DNA from: an uncultured Verrucomicrobiota bacterium
GTDB lineage: Bacteria; Verrucomicrobiota; Kiritimatiellia; RFP12; UBA1067
Direction: 5' to 3'
Length of the DNA: 9,696 nucleotides
Assembly: GCA_946628745.1 (NCBI GenBank)
Contig: CAMOXA010000048.1
Location: 1 to 9,696, forward strand
Shown: piece by piece, positions 1-6,362 of the stretch
Position numbering within the stretch: the first letter of the stretch is position 1
How the letters are laid out: every line of letters begins with the position of its first letter
The notes under the pieces: generated by a model
What the model was told of the DNA's origin: nothing
Database searches by the model: none
The model's input: only the letters and a program-made list of their open reading frames with translations
Translations under genes and position numbers: made by a program

Positions 1-285
1 CGGCGGCTCCGGGGCCGGCGGAGGCTCCGGTGCCGGCGCGGGCGGTTCAGGCTCGGGCGGCGCCGGCTCGACCGGTTTTTCCGGCGGCGGTTCGTCAGGG
101 TCGCCGTCGAGGTTCTCGTTGACGACGACCATAAGCTCGATCGGTATTACCGTCTCGTCCGGCCGGGAGTTGAATGTCCCGGCATACCAAAGACCGAGGA
201 AAAGAAGCATGTGCAGGACAATGGCTCCGGCGATATTGCCCGTCGAGAATACGCGTGGTCTCTGTTCCTGGTCGATGTATGTCAT
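1..285 (-). CDS. tonB: TonB-like energy transducer, N-terminal part (runs off window)
   Basis: The first 95 codons of a TonB/TolA-type protein, which would carry proton-motive energy from an ExbB-ExbD motor to outer-membrane receptors. The order is typical: a short cytoplasmic start (MTYIDQEQRPRVFST), one membrane anchor at about residues 17-36 (IAGAIVLHMLLFLGLWYAG), a periplasmic stretch, then from about residue 67 a linker of Pro-Glu/Pro-Ala repeats (EPPPEKPVEPAPPEPEPP and onward) that crosses the periplasm. The C-terminal receptor-binding domain lies outside the window, so TonB and TolA-like alternatives cannot be fully separated. The ATG is 2 nt past the exbD stop, with GGAG 8 nt ahead (294-297). 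It is the third gene of the exbB-exbD-tonB operon. The linker is acidic, with only one Lys-Pro, unlike the Lys-Pro block of E. coli TonB. Confidence 0.85.
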   Translation of the reverse strand, partial: MTYIDQEQRPRVFSTGNIAGAIVLHMLLFLGLWYAGTFNSRPDETVIPIELMVVVNENLDGDPDEPPPEKPVEPAPPEPEPPAPAPEPPPAPEPP

Positions 286-287
286 GC

Positions 288-701
288 CTATTGCTCCACC
301 GTCACCAGTGCCATCCGCCGTATGTTGCACTTGTAGACGATCTTTACCACATCCATGACATCGCCGTAGTTGAGCCGCTCGTCGCCCCTGACCAGGACCG
401 GCACTTCGGGGTCTTCGGCCGCCATCGACTTGAGCTCGCGCTCCAGATCCTCGCCCGTCATCTCGCGGTTGTTCAGGAATATCCTGTTCGCCGCGTCGAT
501 CGTCACGGTGTTGGCCTTCCTGTCTTTTGTCGGCAGCTGGTCCGTCTTGGCCTGCGGCAGTTTTATCGAAATGCCCTGTTCAAGCGCGGGCAGCGTCATT
601 ATGAACGTAACCAGCAGAAGAAACGTAAGGTCGATAAGCGACGTCATGTCGACTGTCGCCTTCGGCTTTTCGCCGCGCGTGCGCCTTCGTCTCAGAGACA
701 T
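288..701 (-). CDS. exbD: ExbD/TolR biopolymer transport protein
   Basis: A 137-residue ExbD/TolR family protein, the inner-membrane partner of ExbB in a proton-driven motor that energises TonB. A basic cytoplasmic N-terminus (SLRRRRTRGEKPK) leads into a single membrane helix at about residues 18-38 containing the conserved aspartate D24 (SLIDLTFLLLVTF), the proton-carrying residue of the family. The rest is the periplasmic domain (for example FLNNREMTGEDLERELK and the closing ALVTVEQ). The frame is open with an ATG at 740, but that would overlap exbB by 35 nt and add 13 odd residues. The ATG at 701 lies 4 nt past the exbB stop and gives the usual family N-terminus, so I chose it. The Shine-Dalgarno is poor, so translation is probably coupled to exbB. 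Confidence 0.92.
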   Translation of the reverse strand: MSLRRRRTRGEKPKATVDMTSLIDLTFLLLVTFIMTLPALEQGISIKLPQAKTDQLPTKDRKANTVTIDAANRIFLNNREMTGEDLERELKSMAAEDPEVPVLVRGDERLNYGDVMDVVKIVYKCNIRRMALVTVEQ

Positions 702-705
702 GGCC

Positions 706-1434
706 CTACGCGCCCTTTCCCTGGAACTCGCAGGCGACACGTCCGATCAACTCGTCCGCGAAACCTTCCATGTCGCTCGTGACGGTGCGTATGGTCGCAT
801 TCATCTGGTTGAAGGCTATCACGCCCGGTATCGCGATGATGAGACCAGTCACTGTCGTCACGAGCGCCGCCGATATCGACGGCGCTATCGTCGCGAGATT
901 GGCGCTTCCCGCGCTGCCCATTTCGGCGAAGGCGTCTAGTACGCCCCAGACGGTGCCGAGCAGCCCGAGCATCGGCGACAGCGCCACGACCGTCGCGATG
1001 ACGCCCATGCCGTGCTCGACGCGAATCTCCTCCTCGTCCAGGACGTGCTCGCAGGTGCCGCGCACGAGCTCTATCTCGCGCGCGGTCAATGCGGCCCCGC
1101 CGTCGCCGTTCGTCTCGCGGCCGACGAGAAGCGTGCGCACGTCCGGCGAGAGCAACTTCAAGAGACGCTCGCACGTCTCCTTGTATATGCCCTCCAGCCC
1201 GGATGTCGCCGAAGGCCGCCGGTTCAAATAGTACTCCAGCACGTCGCGCCCCGACGTGAAATCACGCTGAAAGCGCCGCGTCGTGCGCGAGATGAACGAC
1301 AACTCCAGCCCCTTGCCGATTATGGCGGCGACCATCACGACGGAGCAGATCAACTGGAGTACGACGATTCCCTGCCCAATCCCGTTGGACTTCAGGAACC
1401 CGTCTATGAGCGAGTTGGCTAATAGGTATGTCAT
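706..1434 (-). CDS. exbB: ExbB/TolQ/MotA-family proton channel protein
   Basis: A 242-residue ExbB/TolQ family inner-membrane protein that forms the pentameric proton channel with ExbD. Three membrane segments are visible: residues about 21-40 (QGIVVLQLICSVVMVAAIIG), 143-166 (MGVIATVVALSPMLGLLGTV and on) and 185-208 (PSISAALVTTVTGLIIAIPG). The large cytoplasmic loop between segments 1 and 2 is typical of the family. The signature PMLGLLGTVWG and the threonine-bearing third helix (LVTTVTG) mark the channel core. It is the first gene of the exbB-exbD-tonB operon, 117 nt behind rpoN with its own promoter (1466-1494). The Shine-Dalgarno is weak. TolQ and ExbB cannot be told apart by this gene alone; the following tonB-like gene favours ExbB. 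Confidence 0.93.
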   Translation of the reverse strand: MTYLLANSLIDGFLKSNGIGQGIVVLQLICSVVMVAAIIGKGLELSFISRTTRRFQRDFTSGRDVLEYYLNRRPSATSGLEGIYKETCERLLKLLSPDVRTLLVGRETNGDGGAALTAREIELVRGTCEHVLDEEEIRVEHGMGVIATVVALSPMLGLLGTVWGVLDAFAEMGSAGSANLATIAPSISAALVTTVTGLIIAIPGVIAFNQMNATIRTVTSDMEGFADELIGRVACEFQGKGA

Positions 1435-1465
1435 TGCGTTTTCCGGCTTTAAATTGTTGTCCCAT

Positions 1466-1494
1466 ATTATATCATACCTGACGCCGGATGAGAA
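1466..1494 (-). promoter_or_regulatory. Sigma-70-type extended -10 promoter of exbB operon
   Basis: On the minus strand the -35 element is TTCTCA (1494-1489, 4 of 6 consensus), followed by a 17-nt spacer and a perfect TATAAT (1471-1466) preceded by TGA, giving the extended -10 form TGnTATAAT. Transcription would start near 1459 and leave a leader of about 25 nt before the exbB ATG. It lies in the only sizeable gap between rpoN and exbB, so the exbBD-tonB genes can be expressed apart from pilB-rpoN. Confidence 0.7.
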
Positions 1495-1532
1495 GAGTGT
1501 ATCTCTCGCCTTTTCGCGCCTCGGGCCGCACG

Positions 1533-1546
1533 CCGTCTGCGGACGG
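1533..1546 (-). terminator. Possible hairpin behind rpoN (weak)
   Basis: Just 5 nt past the rpoN stop the sequence can form a 5-bp GC-rich stem, CCGTC-CGCA-GACGG. No T-run follows, so it is not a standard intrinsic terminator; it may be a 3'-end stabiliser, a pause site or chance. The rest of the 117-nt gap holds the exbB promoter and nothing else I recognise. Confidence 0.2.
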
Positions 1547-1551
1547 AGGTT

Positions 1552-2976
1552 TCAGCGTTCGCCGGTTTTGCGCTGAATCGCGCCGGGGATTCCCAGCCCG
1601 GTGCGGTATTTGGCCACGGTTCGCCGCGCTACGGGGTACCCTTCCGCCTTGAGCAGCTCTGCAAGCCGCTCGTCCGACAGCGGGGCGGACTTGTCCTCGG
1701 CCTCCACCAGGCGCTTGAGCGAATCCAGCACGCTGTCCTTCGACACCTGCACTCCGTCGTCCGTCACATATCCGGATGTGAAAAATCTTCTCAGTTCCAC
1801 CGTCCCGCGGGGTGTGGAGGCGTACTTGTCGTTTACCGTGCGCGACACTGTCGTGTGGTGCACCCCCACCGCATCCGCTATCTCTTGCATCGTCAGCGGA
1901 CGCAGCCCTTTCAGCCCCTTCTCGAAAAACCCCGGCTGCGCATCGAATATGGCCTGGGCGATCGCGGTTATCGTCTCCTCGCGGCGCTCGACTGCGTCCA
2001 TCAGTCCTTCCGCCGCCGATTTTTTTTCGGCTATGTACGCTTTTGTCTCGGCGTCCACATTTGGATCCCGCAGCATTTTCTCGTACCTGCTGGAAATGCG
2101 TATCTCCGGCAGGCTCCTGTCGTCTACGCGCGCGATCCACCTCCCGCCGGATTTTACCGCGTGGACCTCCGGGTTGACGTATGCTATGCCGTGCCCCGCC
2201 CTGTCGTACGCGCGCGCAGGGCGCGGGTCCAGCGTGCGAAGCGCCGCGAGGACGTCTTCAAGCCGCTCGTGGCTCATGCGAAGGTCTCGCTCGACGGCAT
2301 CCGTGCGGCCTTCGGCTATGTCGGCCAGATGGTGGCGCTCTAGAATCTCCCGCACCTCCTGTTGGTACGGCGAGCCGTCGAGCTTGTCTATCTGGGCCAG
2401 CAGGCACTCTTCAAGATTCATCGCCCCGCATCCCGGCGGATCCAGCGACGAAATCTGCTTTAGAACGGACTTGATCTTCCCGGCGGTCTCGCCGCTCGCC
2501 ATCATCAGATCCGGAATGGAGCCCGCGAAGAGTCCGTCGCCGTTGAGCTCTCCTATCAGCATTTCGGCCAGAGGCATGTCGCGCTCTGCGATTCCAGACG
2601 ACGGCAGCTGTTTTATGAGATGGGCCTCGAGAGTCTCCTTCTCTGTCTGCGAGTCGAAGAACCTGCGCCTGCGCTCCAGCGCGTCGGCGTCGGCGGTGTA
2701 GGCCGTTTCGGGTATGTCGTCGTCTTCGGTGTAGTCGCTGTCGAACGAGCGTTCCTCTTCCGCAGTCTCGCGCTCGCGGTCCGACACGGTTTCCAGTTCC
2801 AGCGTGGGCTCCACATCCTCGATGACCGGGTTGTTCGCCATCTCGCGATACAGCTCGGCGCGAAGCTCCGGCAGGTTTTTCGCCAGCATCGAAAGGCTCT
2901 GGCGCATTTGCGGCGCCATCTTCTGGACCTGCGCCTGGACATGGCGCTGTCTCAGCTCGCTTCCGACCGCGGACAT
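1552..2976 (-). CDS. rpoN: RNA polymerase sigma-54 factor RpoN
   Basis: A full-length 474-residue sigma-54, which directs RNA polymerase to -24/-12 promoters and needs AAA+ activators. Region I is at about residues 12-54, where KMAPQMRQSLSML and the closing NNPVIED match the activator-contact helices. An acidic linker (region II) spans about 55-95. The core-binding domain covers about 110-300 (IGELNGDGLF, LDPPGCGAMNLEECL). A helix-turn-helix lies at about 360-385 (TMQEIADAVGVHHTTVSR), and the RpoN box ARRTVAKYR at 450-458 is intact; it reads the -24 element. The start is 7 nt past the pilB stop. A GGAGG lies about 15 nt upstream, too far to be ideal, so coupling to pilB translation is likely. 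The common rpoN neighbours (lptB, hpf, ptsN) are absent. Confidence 0.97.
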   Translation of the reverse strand: MSAVGSELRQRHVQAQVQKMAPQMRQSLSMLAKNLPELRAELYREMANNPVIEDVEPTLELETVSDRERETAEEERSFDSDYTEDDDIPETAYTADADALERRRRFFDSQTEKETLEAHLIKQLPSSGIAERDMPLAEMLIGELNGDGLFAGSIPDLMMASGETAGKIKSVLKQISSLDPPGCGAMNLEECLLAQIDKLDGSPYQQEVREILERHHLADIAEGRTDAVERDLRMSHERLEDVLAALRTLDPRPARAYDRAGHGIAYVNPEVHAVKSGGRWIARVDDRSLPEIRISSRYEKMLRDPNVDAETKAYIAEKKSAAEGLMDAVERREETITAIAQAIFDAQPGFFEKGLKGLRPLTMQEIADAVGVHHTTVSRTVNDKYASTPRGTVELRRFFTSGYVTDDGVQVSKDSVLDSLKRLVEAEDKSAPLSDERLAELLKAEGYPVARRTVAKYRTGLGIPGAIQRKTGER

Positions 2977-2983
2977 GGGGGCG

Positions 2984-4675
2984 TCACTGTTCCTCCGTGA
3001 CGCGCATGATCTCCTTCACGCTCGTCACTCCTTGAAACACCTTCGCCCAGCCGTCCTCGCGCAAGGTCTTCATGCCTTTTGAAAGAGAGAGGTTTCTTAT
3101 CTGCGTCGCGTTTTCGCGGCGGACTATCGCGCCTTCAATGTCCTCGTCGACCTCAAGCACTTCAAAGAGCGCGCGCCGACCCTTGTAGCCCGTCCTAGTG
3201 CAGGCGTCGCACCCGACCGGCTCGAACACGCTCTCGCGTTCCGGCGGGTAGTCCAACGTGTAGTACTTGCGGTCGAGCGGAACCTCGCGCCTGCAGTCCG
3301 GGCACAGTCTGCGGCAGAGTCTCTGGCCCATGACGCCCGCCACGGCCGAGGCGATGAGAAACGGTTCTACGCCCATGTCGATAAGCCGGGGGAACGCGCC
3401 CGCCGCATCGTTCGTGTGCAGCGTCGAGAACACCATGTGTCCGGTTAGCGAAGCGTTGATCGCTATCTCGGCAGTCTCGCGGTCGCGTATTTCGCCCACC
3501 ATGATGATGTCGGGATCCTGTCGCAGGAACGCGCGCAGCGCGCGCGCGAAAGTCATGCCGATGTCCGATTGCATCTGCACCTGGTTTATGCCGGCCATGT
3601 GGTACTCTATCGGGTCTTCGGCCGTCATGATTCTGACGTCTATCTTGTTCACCTCGTGCAGGAACGAGTAAAGCGACGTGGACTTGCCGGAGCCTGTCGG
3701 CCCGGTTACCAGAAAGATGCCGTTCGGCCTGTGGATGATCTTGTCGACGACGGCGAAATCGCGTTCGTTGAAGCCGAGATCGGCCATCTTGACGAAGTTG
3801 CCGCTTTTTGCGAGCAGTCGCAGCGATATCGACTCGCCGTACGCCGCCGGCATCGTCGACACGCGAATGTCTATATCCTGGCCTGCGATGCGTATGCCGA
3901 TTCGGCCGTCCATCGGCAGGCGCTTCTCGGCTATATCGAGATTGGCCATGACCTTGATGCGCGAGATGATGGCCGACTTCAGCCTGTTCAGCTGGGGCGG
4001 CACGTCGACCTTGTGCAGCATGCCGTCGATCCTGTAGCGTATTCTGAGCTCTGTCTCCTGCGGCTCGATGTGGATGTCGGTCGCGCCCTGCCTGTCCGCC
4101 TCGGCTATGATCTGGTTGACGAACTTCACGATCGAGGCCTCTTCGCCCATCTCGTTGACGTCGATTTTGGTCATCGCGCCGATATCCTCGTCAACGGAAT
4201 ACCGGCCGTCCTCGATCATCTTTTCGATGGCGTCCGCGCCGACGCCGTAGTATTTCTTTACCGCTTTCTCGACGTCCTCGCCGGGCGCGAGGGCGATTTT
4301 CACCGGGCACCCCGCGATCAGTCTCAGCCCGTCCGCCGCCTTGGTGTCGAACGGATCGGACGATACGACCGTCATCGAACTGCCGTCGAACCGCAGCGGC
4401 AGCACATTGTACTGGTAGACGGCGCTCGCAGGCAGTTTCGTCAGCGCATCTGGGTTGGGCTGCAGTTTGTCCAGATCGACGGTCTCGAGCCCCAGCACTC
4501 TGCCGACGGCCTCGAGTACCTCGTTCTCCTTATGCCCGCCGAACTTCACGGCCGCCTCGGCCAGGCCCATTCCGGGGTTGCCTGTCCGGCCGGACTCGAT
4601 ACGCCCGAGCTGGTCGTCGGTGAAGAGTCCCGACGACTTGAGGATCATGCCCGCTAAAGATGAGTTTTCTGACAT
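2984..4675 (-). CDS. pilB: PilB/GspE-family type IV pilus or type II secretion ATPase
   Basis: A cytoplasmic hexameric ATPase that drives pilin or pseudopilin assembly; 563 residues from the chosen start. The N-terminal MshE/GspE-N type domain covers about residues 1-150. The core motifs are Walker A GPTGSGKST (325-333), Asp box AEDPIE (352-357), Walker B DPDIIMVGEIRD (387-398) and His box TGHMVFSTLHTNDA (411-423 region). The zinc-type cysteine pairs C458/C461 and C489/C492 are present. Frame-open ATGs exist at 4729 and 4693, but the first lies before the upstream gene's stop and the second sits in the promoter, so ATG 4675 is preferred; 4648 is an alternative. It has no clear Shine-Dalgarno. 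PilB and GspE cannot be separated here because no platform, pilin or PilT gene is in the window. It is followed at once by rpoN. Confidence 0.93.
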   Translation of the reverse strand: MSENSSLAGMILKSSGLFTDDQLGRIESGRTGNPGMGLAEAAVKFGGHKENEVLEAVGRVLGLETVDLDKLQPNPDALTKLPASAVYQYNVLPLRFDGSSMTVVSSDPFDTKAADGLRLIAGCPVKIALAPGEDVEKAVKKYYGVGADAIEKMIEDGRYSVDEDIGAMTKIDVNEMGEEASIVKFVNQIIAEADRQGATDIHIEPQETELRIRYRIDGMLHKVDVPPQLNRLKSAIISRIKVMANLDIAEKRLPMDGRIGIRIAGQDIDIRVSTMPAAYGESISLRLLAKSGNFVKMADLGFNERDFAVVDKIIHRPNGIFLVTGPTGSGKSTSLYSFLHEVNKIDVRIMTAEDPIEYHMAGINQVQMQSDIGMTFARALRAFLRQDPDIIMVGEIRDRETAEIAINASLTGHMVFSTLHTNDAAGAFPRLIDMGVEPFLIASAVAGVMGQRLCRRLCPDCRREVPLDRKYYTLDYPPERESVFEPVGCDACTRTGYKGRRALFEVLEVDEDIEGAIVRRENATQIRNLSLSKGMKTLREDGWAKVFQGVTSVKEIMRVTEEQ

Positions 4676-4683
4676 AGGCTTAT

Positions 4684-4712
4684 ATTTTACCATATTTGCC
4701 GGGCCGTGTGTA
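4684..4712 (-). promoter_or_regulatory. pilB: Extended -10 promoter abutting pilB start
   Basis: On the minus strand: -35 TACACA (4712-4707, 4 of 6), 17-nt spacer, and -10 TAAAAT (4689-4684, 5 of 6) preceded by TGG, an extended -10. Only 8 nt separate the -10 from the ATG at 4675, so the predicted start of transcription falls on or next to the start codon. The promoter lies in the 50-nt gap after the GHKL ATPase gene, so pilB-rpoN may be transcribed separately from the cassette; no terminator is seen in the gap. Confidence 0.5.
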
Positions 4713-4725
4713 CCCCGCTTTTCTC

Positions 4726-5271
4726 TCAAATCCCGCCGAGCGCGTCCTCCTGCGACTGGAGATATTCCCTCGCGAGCGTCAGCCCTTCGACGGATTCCAG
4801 CCCGCCTACGGCGTCGGCGAGATCGCGTCGGGATATCTCGTATTCTTCGCCGCCCTTTCTATGCTTGAAAACAAGATCGAAATCGCCCGGATAGTTGAAC
4901 AGCATCAGCACGGCCTCGGTCAAATCGCCCATCGGCGGCAGGTCGATATGCCTGGCCGAGAACGTGTACGACAGTTCCGTCCCGACGCCCTTGCGCGACT
5001 TGAGCGTAACGGAGCCGTCTGTGGATTCGCATATTTGCTTGAGCATCGGCAGCCCGAGGCCGACTTTTCGCTTGTCGTGCTTGCCTGGCTCGGTGTAGAA
5101 CGGGTTGAAAGCGCGCGCCTGCGTCTCTTCGTCCATGCCCTTGCCGTCGTCTTTTATGGTGACGGATATGACCGCGCCGTCTTCGGCGATTTCCAGCGAC
5201 ACGTGCCTGGCGCCGGCCTCTATGGAGTTCTGCGCCGTGTCCGCGATTACGTCTGCGAGTGTTGCGTGCAT
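4726..5271 (-). CDS. Small stand-alone GHKL (histidine-kinase-like) ATPase
   Basis: A 181-residue protein that is almost only a HATPase_c domain. The N-box starts right at the N-terminus (DTAQNSIEAG, N15), followed by G1 DDGKGMD (41-47), a short F-box/ATP lid (FNPFYTEP), G2 GLGLPM (71-76) and G3 GVGTEL (95-100). A C-terminal extension of about 70 residues (from about 112) has no motif I know. There is no dimerisation/phospho-acceptor histidine domain, no sensor and no membrane segment, so it is either a kinase for a partner protein or a nucleotide-driven switch. The same frame stays open far upstream, but the ATG at 5271 with AGGAGG 7 nt ahead fixes the start. It is the last of five cassette genes, 20 nt after the PHP gene. 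Similar short ATPases sit in clostridial [FeFe]-hydrogenase operons (from memory). Confidence 0.85.
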   Translation of the reverse strand: MHATLADVIADTAQNSIEAGARHVSLEIAEDGAVISVTIKDDGKGMDEETQARAFNPFYTEPGKHDKRKVGLGLPMLKQICESTDGSVTLKSRKGVGTELSYTFSARHIDLPPMGDLTEAVLMLFNYPGDFDLVFKHRKGGEEYEISRRDLADAVGGLESVEGLTLAREYLQSQEDALGGI

Positions 5272-5278
5272 GAAAATG

Positions 5279-5284
5279 CCTCCT
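5279..5284 (-). promoter_or_regulatory. Strong ribosome binding site deciding the GHKL ATPase start
   Basis: A perfect AGGAGG on the minus strand, 7 nt before the ATG at 5271. It decides the start, because the reading frame is open for hundreds of bases upstream through the PHP gene. Confidence 0.85.
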
Positions 5285-5291
5285 GTCCGTC

Positions 5292-6023
5292 TCAGAATTT
5301 CGTCAGCCGCGGCGAGAGCCTGGTCGCGCGCGCGGCGAACGCCGCCTTGAGCGCGGCGACCGAGAATTCGCCGGTGTCGGCTTCGGTCCACACCTTGGCG
5401 ACATCGTCGAGATTGTGCGCGTCCGAGCTTCGCGTGACCGCGTATCCTCCGGCCTTGGCGAGCCATATGGACTCGTCCGCGGTGCGCGAAAGCTCCACCG
5501 CGTCGAAGGCCCCGTCCGCCGGTATCCCGCCGAGCTGCGAATACACCGAGAACGCGGTTCTGTCGATGTGCGCCGCGATGTACGCTCCGCCTAGTTCGTG
5601 GCACTTCGCCGACACCTCGGGTATGGACTTGCGGCATCCCATGGCGAGAATGCGCCATTCCATCTCCACGATGTCGTCGTCCCACGTCACGACAGGCTGG
5701 TCGCCGAACGTGTCCGGATCGTTCACCCTCTTTGGCATCGCGGCGTAGACCCAGTCTGTCATGGCGAGAGCCTGCTCGACGGTGTCGAAGAGCGCGAGAG
5801 TGTGTACTTCCTCGGCGGTGCACACTTCCATTCCGTAAAGGCACTTGAGCCCCGCCCGGCGGGCGCACTCGGCTATGGCCGGCGTGTTTCTCGCGCTCTG
5901 ATGGTCGGTGAGCGCGATTCCGCCCATGCCTGCTTCGAGGGCCCGGCGGACGATTTCCGACGGGGACATCTCCAGATTCGCGCAAGGCGACAGGCAGCTG
6001 TGTATGTGCAGATCGAATTTCAT
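5292..6023 (-). CDS. PHP-domain metal-dependent phosphoesterase
   Basis: A 243-residue PHP-domain protein, predicted to be a soluble metal-dependent phosphoesterase; the substrate is unknown. The metal ligands in family order are visible: HIH (H6, H8), D40-H41, E66 (YGMEVC), H74 (EEVH), H152 (AAHID) and D201/H203 (SSDAH), so the active site looks complete. Right after the HxH motif comes SCLSPC, with cysteines C10 and C14, a feature I recall from PHP proteins in hydrogenase operons. The ATG at 6023 overlaps the upstream DRTGG gene's stop by one base (TGATG), and there is no Shine-Dalgarno, so translation is coupled. The open frame reaches further upstream only as a shadow over the DRTGG gene. 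Nucleotide-phosphate hydrolysis is a reasonable guess from PHP relatives such as the YciV type, but not shown. Confidence 0.88.
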   Translation of the reverse strand: MKFDLHIHSCLSPCANLEMSPSEIVRRALEAGMGGIALTDHQSARNTPAIAECARRAGLKCLYGMEVCTAEEVHTLALFDTVEQALAMTDWVYAAMPKRVNDPDTFGDQPVVTWDDDIVEMEWRILAMGCRKSIPEVSAKCHELGGAYIAAHIDRTAFSVYSQLGGIPADGAFDAVELSRTADESIWLAKAGGYAVTRSSDAHNLDDVAKVWTEADTGEFSVAALKAAFAARATRLSPRLTKF

Positions 6024-6358
6024 CAGTGCTTCGAAGGCGGCAGCGCCGACAGGGCGAGCGCGGCCTCGTACTGCGACATTGGCGTGACCACGATCGCCAC
6101 GCCCTCGCGCCGGGCGCCGTCCGCCATGTCCGGGGGGACCGGCCGCGAATGGCATATGACGACCACCGCGCACCCGACCAGCGTGCACACCGCTATCGTG
6201 TTCAAGTGGTTCTGTATCGTGACAAGCGCGCAGTCTTCGCCGGCGTGCCCCATCACGTCCGAAAGGAGATCGCCGACGTAAACGCTCCCGGCGGCGGCTC
6301 CTTCCGCCGCGACAGCCATCTCGCCGCCGACTTTTTCGCATATTTCCTCGGCAGTCAT
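6023..6358 (-). CDS. DRTGG-domain protein, cysteine-rich copy
   Basis: A 111-residue single-domain protein of the DRTGG type, a presumed ligand-binding fold often found with CBS domains. It aligns by eye with the first cassette gene: VGDLLSDVMGHAGED here against VANDLMSDVLLYDADD there, and VVVTPMSQYEAAL-type endings against VSSPLSKYDACVR, so the two are paralogues. This copy has five cysteines (C7, C43, C58, C63, C69), whereas the other has one. The frame is open upstream to 6484, but that part is only a shadow of the CBS-ATPase gene; ATG 6358, 4 nt after that gene's stop and behind a strong Shine-Dalgarno, is the start. No catalytic motif is visible. It is probably a small regulatory subunit of the cassette. 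Confidence 0.8.
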   Translation of the reverse strand: MTAEEICEKVGGEMAVAAEGAAAGSVYVGDLLSDVMGHAGEDCALVTIQNHLNTIAVCTLVGCAVVVICHSRPVPPDMADGARREGVAIVVTPMSQYEAALALSALPPSKH

Positions 6359-6362
6359 CGCC

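Noticed and set aside
1..110. GC-rich repetitive sequence at the left edge, looking like a tandem DNA repeat
   Set aside because: It reads as the Pro-Glu/Pro-Ala linker of the TonB-like protein on the minus strand; the repetition comes from proline codons.
1601..2701. Plus-strand open frame of 366 codons opposite rpoN
   Set aside because: Ser/Arg/Ala-rich shadow of the intact sigma-54 gene, with no domain or ribosome binding site.
3569..4657. Long plus-strand open frame of 362 codons opposite pilB
   Set aside because: It is the antisense of a clear PilB/GspE ATPase; composition is Arg/Val/Asp/His-rich with no motif, as expected for an antisense frame in GC-rich coding DNA.
4696..5748. Plus-strand open frame of 350 codons across the GHKL ATPase and PHP genes
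   Set aside because: It spans two well-supported minus-strand genes and shows no recognisable protein motif.
5272..5985. Upstream extension of the GHKL ATPase frame into the PHP gene
   Set aside because: The extension is Arg/Gly/His-rich shadow sequence; AGGAGG 7 nt before ATG 5271 marks the true start.
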